Made by a program: the position numbers and the translations under genes. From NCBI GenBank assembly GCA_030432455.1, contig JAUIHC010000230.1, forward strand, positions 1 through 5,446: 5,446 nucleotides of DNA, written 5' to 3'. This DNA is from Phycisphaerae bacterium (GTDB taxonomy: Bacteria > Planctomycetota > Phycisphaerae > Phycisphaerales > SM1A02). The notes under the pieces are model-generated. The model worked only from the letters and a program-made list of their open reading frames with translations, was not told the origin of the DNA and made no database searches. Of this stretch, positions 5,173-5,446 are shown piece after piece (positions within the stretch are counted from its first letter, which is position 1; every line of letters begins with the position of its first letter).

Positions 5173-5446
5173 TCAGCGGATGTAGACGCTGGCGGCGAGC
5201 GGCTTGAGCGGGGCGTCGATCCCGCTCAGCGTCTCGGCGCTGCCCACGGCAAGGATCCCCCCGGGTCGCAGGACCGCGGCGAGACGGTTGACGAGCTTCT
5301 CCCGGGTCGGACGATCGAAGTAGATCATCACATTGCGGCAGAAGATCGCGTCGAAGGGACCGCCGGACGGTGGCGGGTCCATGAGGTTGTGGCTCTTGAA
5401 GCTCACCATCGAGCGCACCTCGCGACGCACTCGGAGATCGCTGGTG
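5173..5446 (-). CDS. cheR: CheR: chemotaxis protein methyltransferase, C-terminal part (cut by right edge)
   Basis: The frame is open from the right edge to a TGA at 5175-5173, giving the last 90 residues of the protein. The fragment contains VSFKSHNLMD, then FDAIFCRNVMIYFD, then LRPGGILAVGSAETLSG. These are the last part of the S-adenosylmethionine-dependent methyltransferase fold of CheR, including the CRNVxIYF signature and the GxSE-like turn (here GSAET). CheR methylates receptor glutamates, opposing CheB. Full-length CheR is usually around 270-290 residues, so about two thirds, including the N-terminal helical domain and the SAM-binding loop, lies outside. It is the first visible gene of the operon, 20 nt before cheD. 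The frame reads through to the edge, so the apparent GTG at 5430 is internal. Confidence 0.93.
   Translation of the reverse strand, partial: TSDLRVRREVRSMVSFKSHNLMDPPPSGGPFDAIFCRNVMIYFDRPTREKLVNRLAAVLRPGGILAVGSAETLSGIDAPLKPLAASVYIR

Noticed and set aside
1..5446. Mobile elements, CRISPR arrays, tRNA or rRNA genes, attachment sites
   Set aside because: No transposase or integrase, no spaced repeat array and no structural RNA gene was recognised on either strand.

Overview
This is a very GC-rich bacterial window in which every base belongs to a gene or a short intergenic gap. It holds two unrelated parts that converge on one terminator. Left part: a divergent pair, the 5' portion of a YcaQ/AlkX-type DNA glycosylase gene on the minus strand (cut by the left edge, start at 509) and a complete lactate-dehydrogenase-like malate dehydrogenase gene (mdh, 661-1611, plus strand). 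Right part: the distal end of a chemotaxis operon on the minus strand. In order of transcription it reads cheR (cut by the right edge), cheD, an HDOD-domain gene, a single-receiver cheY, a cheX-like phosphatase gene and cheB (5446 down to 1791).

The six minus-strand genes are tightly packed. The cheR-cheD gap is 20 nt, cheD/HDOD overlap by TGATG, HDOD/cheY and cheY/cheX each overlap by ATGA, and the cheX-cheB gap is 23 nt. Most have a clear Shine-Dalgarno sequence. CheR and CheB would methylate and demethylate receptors, CheD would deamidate receptor glutamines, CheY would carry the phosphoryl signal and the CheX-like protein would remove it. The HDOD protein has lost the two HD-type histidines I can place, so it is probably a non-catalytic signalling or scaffold module. 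No cheA, cheW, receptor or flagellar gene is visible; these would lie upstream of the right edge or elsewhere.

The 510-660 gap between the divergent genes holds a possible sigma70-like promoter for mdh, a cluster of CGTCCG half-sites, and G-tracts that overlap the ycaQ start codon. The 1612-1790 gap between the convergent genes holds a perfect 14-bp GNRA-capped hairpin terminator and a short CCACGGAG direct repeat.

The organism cannot be fixed from this sequence. High GC, the LDH-like mdh, and a CheD/CheX/HDOD gene set would fit a planctomycete (Phycisphaerae-like) or a similar environmental lineage; this is an impression, not a demonstrated placement. Everything visible belongs to known families. 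The least ordinary points are the HDOD gene coupled into the chemotaxis operon, the cysteine-rich insert in the CheX-like protein, the missing switch aromatic in CheY, and the G-tract cluster at the ycaQ start.
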